Part shown: piece by piece, positions 1-8,897 of the stretch
How the letters are laid out: every line of letters starts with the position of its first letter
How positions within the stretch are numbered: position 1 is the first letter of the stretch
Source of the DNA: Microbulbifer sediminum
Lineage (GTDB): Bacteria; Pseudomonadota; Gammaproteobacteria; Pseudomonadales; Cellvibrionaceae
Assembly: GCF_021729035.1 (NCBI RefSeq)
Contig: NZ_JAJSAP010000002.1
Location: 124,001-188,000, forward strand
DNA length: 64,000 bases
Direction of reading: 5' to 3'
The notes under the pieces: model-generated
Databases searched by the model: none
The model's input: the letters and a program-made list of their open reading frames with translations, nothing else
What the model was told of the DNA's origin: nothing
Position numbers and translations under genes: made by a program

Positions 1-135
1 CGTGCCCAGCGGGCCTTCCGTGAACACAGTCATATCATCGAAGCCATCGAGGCCGGGGACGGTGACCTGGCGGAGCTGCTGATGCGCCGCCATATCCGCG
101 CCTCCCGGCAAAACATAGAAAACAAACTGAGGTAG
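1..135 (+). CDS. GntR-family regulator with FCD domain, C-terminal fragment
   Basis: Only the last 44 codons lie in the window; the reading frame is open from base 1 to a TAG at 133-135. The residues (an H-S-H-I-I-E-A-I stretch, then E-L-L-M-R-R-H-I) are typical of the last helices of an FCD ligand-binding domain, where His residues help bind a metal and organic acid. The stop is 3 bases before the prpB ATG, so the regulator and prp genes are probably one transcript. By analogy with other gammaproteobacterial prp loci it would be the repressor that senses methylcitrate-type acids; that role is inferred from position. The DNA-binding domain is outside the window. Confidence 0.6.
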   Translation, partial: RAQRAFREHSHIIEAIEAGDGDLAELLMRRHIRASRQNIENKLR

Positions 136-138
136 CCA

Positions 139-1017
139 ATGAGCCACACTCTCTCTGCTGGCGCGCGCTTTCGCCGTGCCCTCGCCGAAAACAACCCGCT
201 GCAGGTGGTGGGGACCATCAATGCCTACAGCGCCATCATGGCGGAGCGTATCGGCCACAAGGCGATTTACCTGTCCGGTGGCGGGGTGGCCAATGCCTCT
301 TACGGCCTGCCTGACCTGGGCATGACGAGCCTGGACAACGTGCTCGAGGACGTACGCCGCATCACCGCCGCCAGCGAACTGCCGCTGCTGGTGGATATCG
401 ATACCGGCTGGGGCGGTGCCTTCAATATTGCCCGTACCATCAAGGAAATGATCCGTGCCGGTGCCGGTGCGGTACACATCGAGGATCAGGTGGCGCAGAA
501 GCGCTGTGGCCACCGCCCGAACAAGGAAATCGTCAGCAAGGAAGAGATGGTCGATCGCATCAAGGCGGCGGTTGACGCCCGTACCGACGACGATTTCTTT
601 ATCATGGCCCGTACCGACTCCTTTGCCCAGGAAGGGCTCGACGCCGCCATCGAGCGCGCCCAGGCCTGCATCGAGGCCGGTGCCGACGGCATCTTCGCCG
701 AGGCGGTCACCGAGCTGGAGCATTACCGCGCGTTCAAGGATGCGCTGAATGTGCCCATCCTCGCCAACATCACCGAGTTCGGCAAAACCAGGCTCTACAA
801 CAAGGCAGAGCTGGCGGAGTCCGGTGCTGATATGGTGCTGTACCCGCTGTCGGCCTTCCGCGCCATGAACAAGGCCGCGGAAAACGTCTACACCAGCATC
901 CTGGAAAACGGCGACCAGCAGGCGGTGGTGGACACCATGCAGACCCGCGCCGAACTGTACGACTACCTGAATTACCACGACTTCGAGCAGAAGCTCGACG
1001 ACCTGTTCAAGAAGTAA
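139..1017 (+). CDS. prpB: 2-methylisocitrate lyase PrpB
   Basis: 292 residues, normal length for the family. PrpB splits 2-methylisocitrate into pyruvate and succinate, the last step of the methylcitrate cycle, in the cytoplasm. The isocitrate-lyase/PEP-mutase barrel is visible: the Mg-binding acidic pair in [11 protein letters not shown] (residues 84-94) and the catalytic loop KRCGH at 121-125 with Cys123. It starts 3 bases after the upstream regulator gene and is followed 84 bases later by prpC, as in other prp operons. No oddities. Confidence 0.97.
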   Translation: MSHTLSAGARFRRALAENNPLQVVGTINAYSAIMAERIGHKAIYLSGGGVANASYGLPDLGMTSLDNVLEDVRRITAASELPLLVDIDTGWGGAFNIARTIKEMIRAGAGAVHIEDQVAQKRCGHRPNKEIVSKEEMVDRIKAAVDARTDDDFFIMARTDSFAQEGLDAAIERAQACIEAGADGIFAEAVTELEHYRAFKDALNVPILANITEFGKTRLYNKAELAESGADMVLYPLSAFRAMNKAAENVYTSILENGDQQAVVDTMQTRAELYDYLNYHDFEQKLDDLFKK

Positions 1018-1101
1018 ACCCGAGTTCGATATTTACCCATCGCCATACCGGGCCCCGGCATGGCGAAGCAAAAATTCTTTCCTAAAAAAGGGGATCAGAA
1101 G

Positions 1102-2229
1102 ATGGCAGAGAAAAAAGTAGGAGGCGCCGGCCTGCGTGGCCAGGTTGCCGGTAAAACCGCACTTTCCACCGTTGGCAAAAGCGGTTCAGGCCTCACTTAT
1201 CGCGGCTATGACGTCAAGGACCTGGCAGAACGCTGCGAGTTCGAGGAAGTCGCTTACCTGATCTTCAACGGCGAGCTGCCCACCAGTGCGCAGCTGGCAG
1301 ATTACAAGGGCACCCTCAAGGGCATGCGCGGCCTGCCGCAGGCGCTGAAGGAAGTGCTGGAGCGCATCCCCGCCGACGCACACCCGATGGATGTGATGCG
1401 CACCGGCTGCTCCATGCTGGGCAACCTGGAGGGCGAGGAGTCCTTCGACCAGCAGTACGACCGCGCCAACCGCCTGCTGGCGGCGTTCCCGTCCATCATC
1501 TGCTACTGGTACCGCTATACCCACGACGGCGTGCGTATCGAGACCGAGACCGACGACGATTCCATCGGCGGCCACTTCCTGCATATGCTGCGCGGTGAGA
1601 AGCCGAACGAGCTGCACGCGCAGGTGATGAACGTTTCCCTGATCCTGTACGCCGAGCACGAGTTCAACGCGTCCACCTTTACCGCGCGCGTCTGTGCCTC
1701 CACCCTGTCCGACCTGTTCAGCTGCATTACCGGCGCCATCGGCTCCCTGCGTGGCCCGCTGCACGGCGGCGCCAACGAGGCGGCCATGGAATTGATCGAG
1801 AAGTTCTCCTCCGCCGACGAGGCCGAGAAAGGGCTGCTGGGCATGCTGGAGCGCAAGGAAAAGATCATGGGCTTCGGCCACGCGGTCTACACCGAGTCCG
1901 ACCCGCGCAACGCCATCATCAAGCAGTGGGCCGAGAAGCTGGCCGCCGATGTTGGCGACGAAGTCCTGTACCCGGTTTCCGTGCGCTGTGAAGAGGTGAT
2001 GTGGCGCGAGAAGAAGCTGTTCTGTAATGCCGACTTCTTCCACGCTTCCGCGTACCACTTTATGGGCATTCCCACCAAGCTGTTTACGCCGATCTTCGTG
2101 ATGTCCCGCGTTACCGGCTGGGCCGCCCACGTGTTCGAGCAGCGTGCCGACAACCGCATTATCCGCCCGAGCGCGGAATATGTGGGGCCGGAGCTGCGTA
2201 AAGTGACGCCGATCGCCGAGCGCGGCTAA
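1102..2229 (+). CDS. prpC: 2-methylcitrate synthase PrpC
   Basis: Condenses propionyl-CoA with oxaloacetate to 2-methylcitrate. The citrate-synthase catalytic triad is visible in order: His in LHGGANEAAME, His in MGFGHAVY and Asp in CNADFFHAS. The start at 1102 gives 375 residues and has AAAAGGGG about 8 bases upstream; an in-frame ATG at 1060 would add 14 residues (MAKQKFF...) without a good ribosome-binding site. The short dimeric form and the position after prpB separate it from the housekeeping citrate synthase. Confidence 0.96.
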   Translation: MAEKKVGGAGLRGQVAGKTALSTVGKSGSGLTYRGYDVKDLAERCEFEEVAYLIFNGELPTSAQLADYKGTLKGMRGLPQALKEVLERIPADAHPMDVMRTGCSMLGNLEGEESFDQQYDRANRLLAAFPSIICYWYRYTHDGVRIETETDDDSIGGHFLHMLRGEKPNELHAQVMNVSLILYAEHEFNASTFTARVCASTLSDLFSCITGAIGSLRGPLHGGANEAAMELIEKFSSADEAEKGLLGMLERKEKIMGFGHAVYTESDPRNAIIKQWAEKLAADVGDEVLYPVSVRCEEVMWREKKLFCNADFFHASAYHFMGIPTKLFTPIFVMSRVTGWAAHVFEQRADNRIIRPSAEYVGPELRKVTPIAERG

Positions 2230-2543
2230 TCGCGTTTAACGGCCACCGGCCGTGAGGGTTGTGCCGCTGCTCAGGTGCAGTGGCGGCCCGGCCGCCGGTG
2301 ACCGCCCCCGCGACCCGCCGTAAACCCATCCATGGGGGCTTGTCTGCGAGATCCCTCTCGCAGACAGTCGCGGGGGCAGCCACCGTCAACCGGGCCTTCC
2401 CATTGCCCAGCGGTGGTTGTCTGCATTCGGTTGGATTGCCGTACTTCAGGCCGAGCCTGGAAGGGCGCTGGACCTGATTGCAGAAATACCGCTACAAAAC
2501 ATTCGATGGGCCCCGCAGCGGACCCCAAATTATTGATCACACT
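2230..2543. other. prpC-acnD intergenic region, no gene seen
   Basis: About 310 bases of GC-rich sequence. No convincing small gene is present. A TTG at 2478 is in frame with acnD and could extend it by 22 codons, but the extra residues do not look like an AcnD N-terminus. No clear factor-independent terminator was found, so read-through from prpC to acnD is possible. Confidence 0.4.
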
Positions 2544-5156
2544 ATGAATACCGAATTCCGCAAAAAACTCCCCGGCACAGACCTCGACTTTTTCGATACC
2601 CGCGAGGCCGTCGAAAAAATCCAGCCGGGTGCCTATGAAAAACTGCCGTACACCTCCCGTATCCTGGCCGAAAACCTGGTGCGCCGCTGCGAGCCAGAAA
2701 TGCTCACCGACGCCCTCAAGCAGCTGATCGAGCGCAAGCGCGACCTGGACTTCCCCTGGTTCCCCGCGCGTGTCGTCTGCCACGATATCCTCGGCCAGAC
2801 CGCACTGGTGGACCTGGCCGGCCTGCGCGACGCCATTGCCGAGAAGGGCGGGGACCCCGCCAAGGTCAACCCGGTGGTGCCCACCCAGCTGATCGTGGAC
2901 CACTCCCTGGCGGTGGAGCATGCGGGCTTCGAGAAGGACGCATTCGAGAAAAACCGCGCGGTGGAAGAGCGCCGCAACGAGGACCGCTTCCACTTTATCA
3001 ACTGGACCAAGACCGCGTTCGAGAACGTGGACGTGATCCCGCCGGGCAACGGCATCATGCACCAGATCAACCTGGAGAAGATGTCGCCGGTGGTACAGGT
3101 ACGCGAAGGGGTAGCCTTCCCGGATACCTGTGTCGGTACCGACAGCCACACCCCGATGGTGGATGCCCTGGGTGTTATCTCCGTGGGTGTCGGCGGCCTG
3201 GAAGCCGAGAGCGTGATGCTCGGCCGCGCCTCCTATATGCGCCTGCCCGATATCGTCGGCGTGGAGCTGACCGGCAAGCTGCAGCCGGGTATTACCGGCA
3301 CCGACATGGTACTGGCCCTGACCGAATTCCTGCGCCGCGAGCGCGTGGTGGGTGCCTACCTGGAATTCTTCGGCGAGGGCGCCTCCAGCCTGAGCCTGGG
3401 CGACCGCGCCACCATCGCCAACATGACCCCGGAATACGGTGCCACCGCCGGCATGTTCGCCATCGACGAGCAGACCATCGACTACCTGAAGCTCACCGGC
3501 CGCGACGACGAGCAGGTAGCTTTGGTAGAGAAGTTCGCCAAGGAAACCGGCCTCTGGGCAGACAGCCTCAAGACCGCCGAATACGAGCGCGTACTCAAGT
3601 TCGACCTCTCCTCCGTTGGCCGCAACCTGGCCGGCCCCTCCAACCCGCACGCACTGCTGCCGGTGTCCGAACTGGGCAACCGCGGTATTGCCCAGGGGGA
3701 TTGGAAAGAGGAATGGAAGGAAGAAGAGGGCCTGATGCCCGACGGCGCGGTGATCATCGCCGCCATCACCAGCTGTACCAACACCAGCAACCCGCGCAAC
3801 ATGATTGCCGCGGGGCTGATCGCGCGCAATGCCAACAAACTCGGCCTGACCCGCAAGCCCTGGGTAAAAACCTCCCTGGCACCGGGTTCCAAGACCGTAA
3901 AGATGTATCTGGAAGAAGCCGACCTGCTGCCCGAACTGCAGCAACAGGGCTTCGACGTGGTGGCCTTTGCCTGCACCACCTGTAACGGCATGAGCGGCGC
4001 GCTGGATCCGAAGATCCAGAAAGAAGTCATCGACCGCGACCTGTACGCCACTGCCGTACTGTCCGGCAACCGCAACTTCGACGGCCGTATCCACCCCTAC
4101 GCCAAGCAGGCCTTCCTGGCCTCGCCGCCGTTGGTCGTAGCCTACGCCATCGCCGGCACCATCCGCTTCGATATCGAGAAGGACGTACTGGGCCACGACA
4201 AGGACGGCAACCCGGTAACCCTGAAGGACATCTGGCCGAGTGACGAAGAGATCGACGCGATCGTCAAAGAGAGCGTCAAGCCGGAGCAGTTCCGCGAGGT
4301 CTACATCCCGATGTTCGACCTGAACAAGGCCGAGGCGGAGAAGGGCCAGCCGCTGTACGACTGGCGCCCCCAGAGCACCTATATCCGCCGCCCGCCGTAC
4401 TGGGAAGGTGCACTGGCTGGTGAGCGTGGACTGAAAGGCATGCGCCCGCTGGCGGTACTGGGTGACAACATCACCACCGACCACCTGTCGCCATCCAACG
4501 CCATCCTGGCCAGCAGCGCCGCCGGTGAATACCTGGCGAAGATGGGCCTGCCGGAGGAGGACTTCAACTCCTACGCCACTCATCGCGGCGACCACCTCAC
4601 CGCCCAGCGCGCCACCTTCGCCAACCCGAAGCTGTTGAACGAAATGGTGCGCGACGAAAACGGTGAAGTGAAGCAGGGCTCCCTGGCCCGCATCGAGCCG
4701 GAAGGGCAGGTGACCCGCATGTGGGAAGCCATCGAGACCTATATGGACCGCAAGCAGCCGCTGATCATCATCGCCGGCGCCGACTACGGCCAGGGCTCCT
4801 CCCGCGACTGGGCCGCCAAGGGCGTGGCACTGGCCGGTGTGGAAGCCATCGTGGCGGAAGGCTTCGAGCGCATCCACCGCACCAACCTGATCGGCATGGG
4901 CGTACTGCCGCTGGAGTTCCAGCCCGGCACCACCCGCGAGACCCTGGGCATCGACGGTACCGAGACCTTCGATGTGATCGGCGAGCACAAGCCCCGGGCG
5001 ACCCTGGCGCTGCTGATCCACCGCAAGAGCGGTGAAACCCTAGAGGTCCCGGTAACCTGCCGCCTGGACACCCAGGAAGAGGTTTCCATCTACGGCGCCG
5101 GCGGTGTCCTGCAGCGCTTCGCCAAAGACTTCCTGGAAGCCGAAGCCCAGGCCTGA
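2544..5156 (+). CDS. acnD: Fe/S-dependent 2-methylcitrate dehydratase AcnD
   Basis: 870 residues from ATG 2544 (MNTEFRKKLPG), the start that resembles other AcnD proteins as I recall them; the frame is open from a TTG at 2478. Aconitase-superfamily enzyme that dehydrates 2-methylcitrate, probably to the trans isomer of 2-methylaconitate, which PrpF then isomerises. The [4Fe-4S] ligands are in SCTNTSNP (near residue 411) and CTTCNG (near 477 and 480). Active-site signatures DNITTDHLSPSN and GADYGQGSSRDWAAKG are intact. The neighbouring prpF is the diagnostic partner that separates AcnD from AcnA. Confidence 0.95.
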   Translation: MNTEFRKKLPGTDLDFFDTREAVEKIQPGAYEKLPYTSRILAENLVRRCEPEMLTDALKQLIERKRDLDFPWFPARVVCHDILGQTALVDLAGLRDAIAEKGGDPAKVNPVVPTQLIVDHSLAVEHAGFEKDAFEKNRAVEERRNEDRFHFINWTKTAFENVDVIPPGNGIMHQINLEKMSPVVQVREGVAFPDTCVGTDSHTPMVDALGVISVGVGGLEAESVMLGRASYMRLPDIVGVELTGKLQPGITGTDMVLALTEFLRRERVVGAYLEFFGEGASSLSLGDRATIANMTPEYGATAGMFAIDEQTIDYLKLTGRDDEQVALVEKFAKETGLWADSLKTAEYERVLKFDLSSVGRNLAGPSNPHALLPVSELGNRGIAQGDWKEEWKEEEGLMPDGAVIIAAITSCTNTSNPRNMIAAGLIARNANKLGLTRKPWVKTSLAPGSKTVKMYLEEADLLPELQQQGFDVVAFACTTCNGMSGALDPKIQKEVIDRDLYATAVLSGNRNFDGRIHPYAKQAFLASPPLVVAYAIAGTIRFDIEKDVLGHDKDGNPVTLKDIWPSDEEIDAIVKESVKPEQFREVYIPMFDLNKAEAEKGQPLYDWRPQSTYIRRPPYWEGALAGERGLKGMRPLAVLGDNITTDHLSPSNAILASSAAGEYLAKMGLPEEDFNSYATHRGDHLTAQRATFANPKLLNEMVRDENGEVKQGSLARIEPEGQVTRMWEAIETYMDRKQPLIIIAGADYGQGSSRDWAAKGVALAGVEAIVAEGFERIHRTNLIGMGVLPLEFQPGTTRETLGIDGTETFDVIGEHKPRATLALLIHRKSGETLEVPVTCRLDTQEEVSIYGAGGVLQRFAKDFLEAEAQA

Positions 5157-5168
5157 TGCGAAGCCCCC

Positions 5169-5283
5169 TGTAGGAGCCTGCTTGCAGGCGAACAAACCAC
5201 CTACAGAGCACCCGTAGGAGCTTGCCCTGCAAGCGAACAGCCACGAAGCACCGAACTGTTCGCCTGCAGGGCAGGCTCCTACA
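5169..5283. repeat. REP-type palindromes, three units, two forming an inverted pair
   Basis: Three near-identical imperfect palindromes of about 25 bases beginning GTAGGAGC and ending GCGAAC: plus orientation at 5170-5193 and 5214-5240, minus orientation at 5256-5283. Each can fold on itself (for example GCCTGC with GCAGGC), and the second and third form an inverted pair. They fill the acnD-prpF gap. The sequence resembles the Pseudomonas-type REP family and differs from the GGGGTCAGAG family found in the defence island. Confidence 0.85.
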
Positions 5284-5316
5284 ACCACAAATGACACACT
5301 GTCGCGAGACTCATAA

Positions 5317-6513
5317 ATGACCTTCGCACCCCAAATCAAAATCCCCGCCACCTACATGCGTGGCGGCACCAGCAAGGGCGTCTTCTTCCGCCTGCAGGAC
5401 CTCCCTGAATCCGCCCAGGTGCCGGGACAAGCCCGCGACAACCTGCTGCTGCGCGTAATCGGCAGCCCCGATCCCTACGGCAAGCAGACCGACGGCATGG
5501 GCGGTGCCACCTCCAGCACCAGCAAGACCGTGATCCTGTCGAAGAGCGAACAGCCGGATCACGATGTGGACTACCTGTTCGGCCAGGTGGCCATCGACAA
5601 GCCCTTCGTCGACTGGTCCGGCAACTGCGGCAACCTGACCGCCGCCGTGGGTGCCTTCGCCATCAACAGCGGCTTCGTCGATGCCGACCGCATCCCGGAC
5701 AACGGCACCTGCACCGTGCGTATCTGGCAGGCCAATATCAAGAAAACCATCATCGCCCGGGTCCCCATCACCAACGGGGAAGTACAGGAGACCGGCGATT
5801 TCGAGCTGGACGGCGTCACCTTCCCCGCGGCCGAAATCCAGATCGAGTTTATGGACCCGGCGGACGGCCCCGGAGAAGATGGTAAAGGGGCGGCCATGTT
5901 CCCCACCGGCAACCTGGTGGACGACCTGGAAGTGCCGGGTGTGGGCACGCTGAAAGCCACCATGATCAATGCCGGCATCCCCACCATTTTCGTTAACGCC
6001 GACGAGATTGGGTACGTGGGTACCGAGTTGCAGGAAGCCACCAATGGTGACAACAAGGCGCTGGCCATGTTCGAGACCATCCGTGCCCACGGCGCGGTCA
6101 AGATGGGCCTGATCAGCAACGTGGAAGAGGCGGCCAGCCGCCAGCATACCCCCAAGGTCGCCTTCGTGGCGCCACCGAAGGACTATGTAGCCTCCAGCGG
6201 CAAGAAGGTCGCAGCGGCCGATATCGACCTGCTGGTACGCGCCCTGTCCATGGGCAAGCTGCACCACGCCATGATGGGCACCGCCGCGGTGGCCATCGGC
6301 ACAGCGGCTGCCATTCCCGGTACCCTGGTGAATCTGGCCGCTGGGGGCGGGGAGCGCAACGCCGTTACCTTCGGCCATCCGTCTGGGACCCTGCGGGTTG
6401 GGGCCGAAGCGGAGGTGCTGAACGGGCAGTGGACTGCTACCAAGGCCATTATGAGCCGGAGTGCGCGGGTTTTGATGGAGGGGTGGGTGAGGATACCCGG
6501 CGATTCCTTCTAG
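5317..6513 (+). CDS. prpF: 2-methylaconitate cis-trans isomerase PrpF (AcnD accessory protein)
   Basis: 398 residues, the usual size. PrpF isomerises trans-2-methylaconitate made by AcnD to the cis form so that an aconitase can finish the cycle. The N-terminus has the family signature YMRGGTSKGVFF with the catalytic Lys, followed by GGATSSTSKT, and WSGNCGNLTAAVGAFA carries the conserved Cys. The fold is diaminopimelate-epimerase-like. It is the last gene of the prp cluster, separated from acnD by the REP units and closed by a strong terminator. Confidence 0.95.
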   Translation: MTFAPQIKIPATYMRGGTSKGVFFRLQDLPESAQVPGQARDNLLLRVIGSPDPYGKQTDGMGGATSSTSKTVILSKSEQPDHDVDYLFGQVAIDKPFVDWSGNCGNLTAAVGAFAINSGFVDADRIPDNGTCTVRIWQANIKKTIIARVPITNGEVQETGDFELDGVTFPAAEIQIEFMDPADGPGEDGKGAAMFPTGNLVDDLEVPGVGTLKATMINAGIPTIFVNADEIGYVGTELQEATNGDNKALAMFETIRAHGAVKMGLISNVEEAASRQHTPKVAFVAPPKDYVASSGKKVAAADIDLLVRALSMGKLHHAMMGTAAVAIGTAAAIPGTLVNLAAGGGERNAVTFGHPSGTLRVGAEAEVLNGQWTATKAIMSRSARVLMEGWVRIPGDSF

Positions 6514-6575
6514 TACGCCTTGCAGTAGGGGCTGCGAATAGCGGTTAGTACCGTTTAAACGGAGTTCGGAAGTCG

Positions 6576-6608
6576 AAAAAGCGAGCCTCAGTTGAGGCTC
6601 GCTTTTTT
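6576..6608 (+). terminator. factor-independent terminator after prpF
   Basis: Stem AGCGAGCCTCA / TGAGGCTCGCT with a 2-base loop, flanked by AAAAA on the left and TTTTTT on the right, so it could stop transcription from both sides. It marks the border between the prp cluster and the accessory island. Confidence 0.9.
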
Positions 6609-6917
6609 GTGTTCACAAGGTTTGTTCAAAATCCATACAGGGCAAGTGGTGGATCGCTAGATCAGCAGCTCTCGTCACTGATTCGATTGGGGTGAGGCTA
6701 AGTCATTGACATAAAAGGCAATTGAAATAATATCGGGTACAGGCCTGTCTCGCGTTAGAAAAAATACTGTGTAGCCTAGTGTTGTAGAAATATTTTTTAA
6801 GAACAGATAACCTGCTGATTTTAAAGCTTTTCCGTTCGATGCGTTTTGGAGCGATTAGGGTTACAGAGATCCGAGCTACATAAAAGCGTCTTTTGAATAT
6901 ATTATTAGGCAAAAAGA
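6609..6917. other. AT-rich gap at the left edge of the defence island
   Basis: About 300 bases with clearly lower GC than the prp genes. No supported gene. AT-rich stretches near 6700-6900 could hold the promoter of the nuclease gene at 6918. The composition change starts here and is a plausible island boundary, but no attachment-site repeat was found. Confidence 0.4.
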
Positions 6918-7778
6918 ATGAGTAGTCTCAGTCTGATAGAAAAGCAGAAGTTAGAGCGTGAACTAGGAATGCCGAGCGGGTACGTGCTTGGTTTTTCAAA
7001 CCGTACCTTCGATGAGTTTTTCAGAGAAATTGTCGGTGTTTCGATTTATGACTCCTGCTATGACCAAGCGTCGGGCTCAAAAGCTCACAGAACTCGTTCA
7101 TTTTGGCGGATAGCTACGGATGAGCAAGTGTTGCTGTTTTTGAATGGTCTGCTTGAAGGCTGGGAAATCTATTCAGATGGACCTATTCCAGATTCTGCGG
7201 AAAAGCTTCTAAAGCAAATCATTCGAAGGCTGGGAGGAAACAGTGAACCTCCAGCTCAACCAAAGGATGAGGATGAGCGAGTTCAAATTGACGAAACTCT
7301 AAGCCAGCGCATCTTCTCTCAACTTATTGAATTAGCAGATCTAGCGCCACAGAGCCGAGGATTCGCCTTTGAGCGTTTCCTAAAAGACCTCTTTGATGCC
7401 TACGGACTTTCTGCACGCTCTTCCTTTCGTCTCCTTGGCGAGCAGATAGATGGCAGCTTCGTATTAAATAAAGAAACGTACCTATTGGAAGCAAAATGGC
7501 AAAACGCACCGACAGGAGTAGCAGACCTACACACGTTTGAGGGCAAGTTAAGTCAGAAAGCGTCATGGTCTAGAGGCTTATTCTTGAGTAACAGTGGTTT
7601 TTCCGTCGACGGACTTCAGGCCTTCGGTAAGGGGAAGCGCATCGTATGCATGGACGGTTTTGACTTGTCTGAGATCCTCAAGCGAAGACTGTCCGTGGTA
7701 GATGTTCTAGAAGCAAAAGTTCGGCGAGCAGCGGAAACAGGGAGACCCTTTATCCCTGTCCGTGAGCTGTTTATATAA
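6918..7778 (+). CDS. probable defence nuclease: AbiJ-NTD-like module fused to an Mrr-like endonuclease domain
   Basis: 286 residues, lower GC than the core genes. Residues 1-100 hold the pattern GYVLGFSNRTFDEFF (21-35), then a Y.. and SKA (54-56) and FW motif. This resembles the small N-terminal domain of AbiJ-like and related phage-defence effectors as I remember it. Residues 145-240 look like a PD-(D/E)xK nuclease of the Mrr group: Glu152 in FERFL, Asp178 in GEQIDGS and Glu191-x-Lys193 in LLEAKW. It stands alone, in the same direction as the Hachiman-like pair. Likely a single-gene anti-phage effector that cuts DNA. The nuclease call is fairly firm; the N-terminal assignment and the target are inferred. 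Confidence 0.65.
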   Translation: MSSLSLIEKQKLERELGMPSGYVLGFSNRTFDEFFREIVGVSIYDSCYDQASGSKAHRTRSFWRIATDEQVLLFLNGLLEGWEIYSDGPIPDSAEKLLKQIIRRLGGNSEPPAQPKDEDERVQIDETLSQRIFSQLIELADLAPQSRGFAFERFLKDLFDAYGLSARSSFRLLGEQIDGSFVLNKETYLLEAKWQNAPTGVADLHTFEGKLSQKASWSRGLFLSNSGFSVDGLQAFGKGKRIVCMDGFDLSEILKRRLSVVDVLEAKVRRAAETGRPFIPVRELFI

Positions 7779-8016
7779 ACGTGAGTAAGCTTAATAATTA
7801 TTGCGCAGTTCGTTCCGGGCCTGACGGTCATTTCTTCGCTTAGGTGCAAAAAGATGGCGCCTGAGAAAAGTATTGGTCTTTGCTGTAGGTCAAGGAGGAA
7901 GAGCATCGTGAAAAGAGTTGATTTCATAATGGACAGCATAGACGTTTAAGAGCCGATATCTAAAATATTGCATGTTTTTGATGGGCGGGATGGGGTTTGG
8001 GTGGAGACAATTAAAG
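7779..8016. other. spacer between nuclease gene and REPIN-like element
   Basis: AT-rich, no supported gene. It contains an AAGGAGG (7892-7898) placed 9 bases before a GTG at 7908 that opens a frame of only 13 codons ending in TAA at 7949. This could be a leader peptide or the remnant of a gene disrupted by the repeat element that follows. Confidence 0.35.
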
Positions 8017-8099
8017 ATAACTTGAGTTCAGAGTAAATTTTTCTCGCTATATGGAACAGTTGATTTGGGGTGGGAAAATTTAACTCTGACCCCAATTAT
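8017..8099. repeat. degenerate REPIN-like inverted-repeat element, 83 bp
   Basis: Terminal inverted repeats of about 25 bases with one or two gaps: left ATAACTTGAGTTCAGAGTAA, right end complementary to ATAATTGGGGTCAGAGTTAA. The core GGGGTCAGAGT is shared with the two 79-bp elements at 12393-12471 and 13192-13270. It ends just upstream of the hamA-like gene, and a possible GTG start of that gene (8070) lies inside it. Confidence 0.75.
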
Positions 8100-8126
8100 C
8101 TGAAGGAATTAAAGTGGCAGGTTTCC

Positions 8127-8897
8127 ATGATTGAAGACTGGCTGGAAATCGAGGAGGCGGAAAACGGCGGACGGAAGCTCCTTTACGTGCTTGCTGAGAA
8201 AGAGGGGGGTAGGGCTGTCGTACAAGCTGATCTTATCGAGCGTGTGCGCGCCCACTACGACAATCCGCGGCGCATTGCCGACGATATCGCCGAGCTGGGA
8301 TTTCCGCGTGCTGCAGCGATCCTTCGGGAACGGCTGCCCACCAATGCTAAAACGCGGTCCGGAGAAGTGGGCGAAATTCTGGCGACCGAATTCATGGAAC
8401 ACCAGACAGGCTTCCAAATGCCTGTCCGCCGACTGCGCTACAAGGATGGGCGCGAAATGGCGCTGCGTGGCGATGACTTCCTCGGCATAGAAGAATTAGA
8501 GGGACGCCTCTCCTACTTGAAGGGTGAGGCTAAAAGCGGTCAGGCAATGGGCGCGTCAGTGATCACTACCGCTCGAACCCGGCTGAATGACGATGAAGGG
8601 CGTCCAACCCCGATCTCGCTCCTGTTCGTCTCCGATAGGTTACTTGAAGGGGGGGAGGAAGACGTGGCACTTGGTCGTCAGATTCGAAATGCGCTTGGCA
8701 GGGGCGCCATACGAGCCGGCGATGTTACGCACGGATTGTTCACGCTAACAGGCAATGACCGGGTCGCCGATCTCGAAACCGACCTCGACGGTGCTGACGA
8801 TGCCCACGGTCATGTTTCCGTCAACCTGAGGATCAACGATCACCCGGCCTTTATCGCCTGGGTTTACGAAGAGGCCGAGAACCTTGGAGACGATTGA
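8127..8897 (+). CDS. hamA: HamA-like nuclease of a Hachiman-type defence system (DUF1837-like)
   Basis: 256 residues from ATG 8127, which has GGCAGG 5 bases upstream; a GTG at 8070 would add 19 residues but lies inside the repeat element. The C-terminal half has a PD-(D/E)xK pattern: Glu79/Glu83 in GEVGEILATEF, Asp117 in RGDDFLGIE and Glu134-x-Lys136 in KGEAKSG, followed by a long alpha/beta tail typical of HamA. Its stop overlaps the start of the helicase gene by 14 bases, so the two are translationally coupled, which matches the HamA-HamB gene pair. In known systems HamAB is a DNA-damage-sensing nuclease-helicase whose nuclease destroys DNA when released. Assignment rests on motif order and gene pairing. 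Confidence 0.75.
   Translation: MIEDWLEIEEAENGGRKLLYVLAEKEGGRAVVQADLIERVRAHYDNPRRIADDIAELGFPRAAAILRERLPTNAKTRSGEVGEILATEFMEHQTGFQMPVRRLRYKDGREMALRGDDFLGIEELEGRLSYLKGEAKSGQAMGASVITTARTRLNDDEGRPTPISLLFVSDRLLEGGEEDVALGRQIRNALGRGAIRAGDVTHGLFTLTGNDRVADLETDLDGADDAHGHVSVNLRINDHPAFIAWVYEEAENLGDD

Noticed and set aside
2271..5021. 916-residue open frame on the minus strand
   Set aside because: It is the antisense shadow of acnD, which has intact aconitase motifs; high GC keeps the opposite frame open. Its residues are low-complexity Gly/Val/Ala/His.
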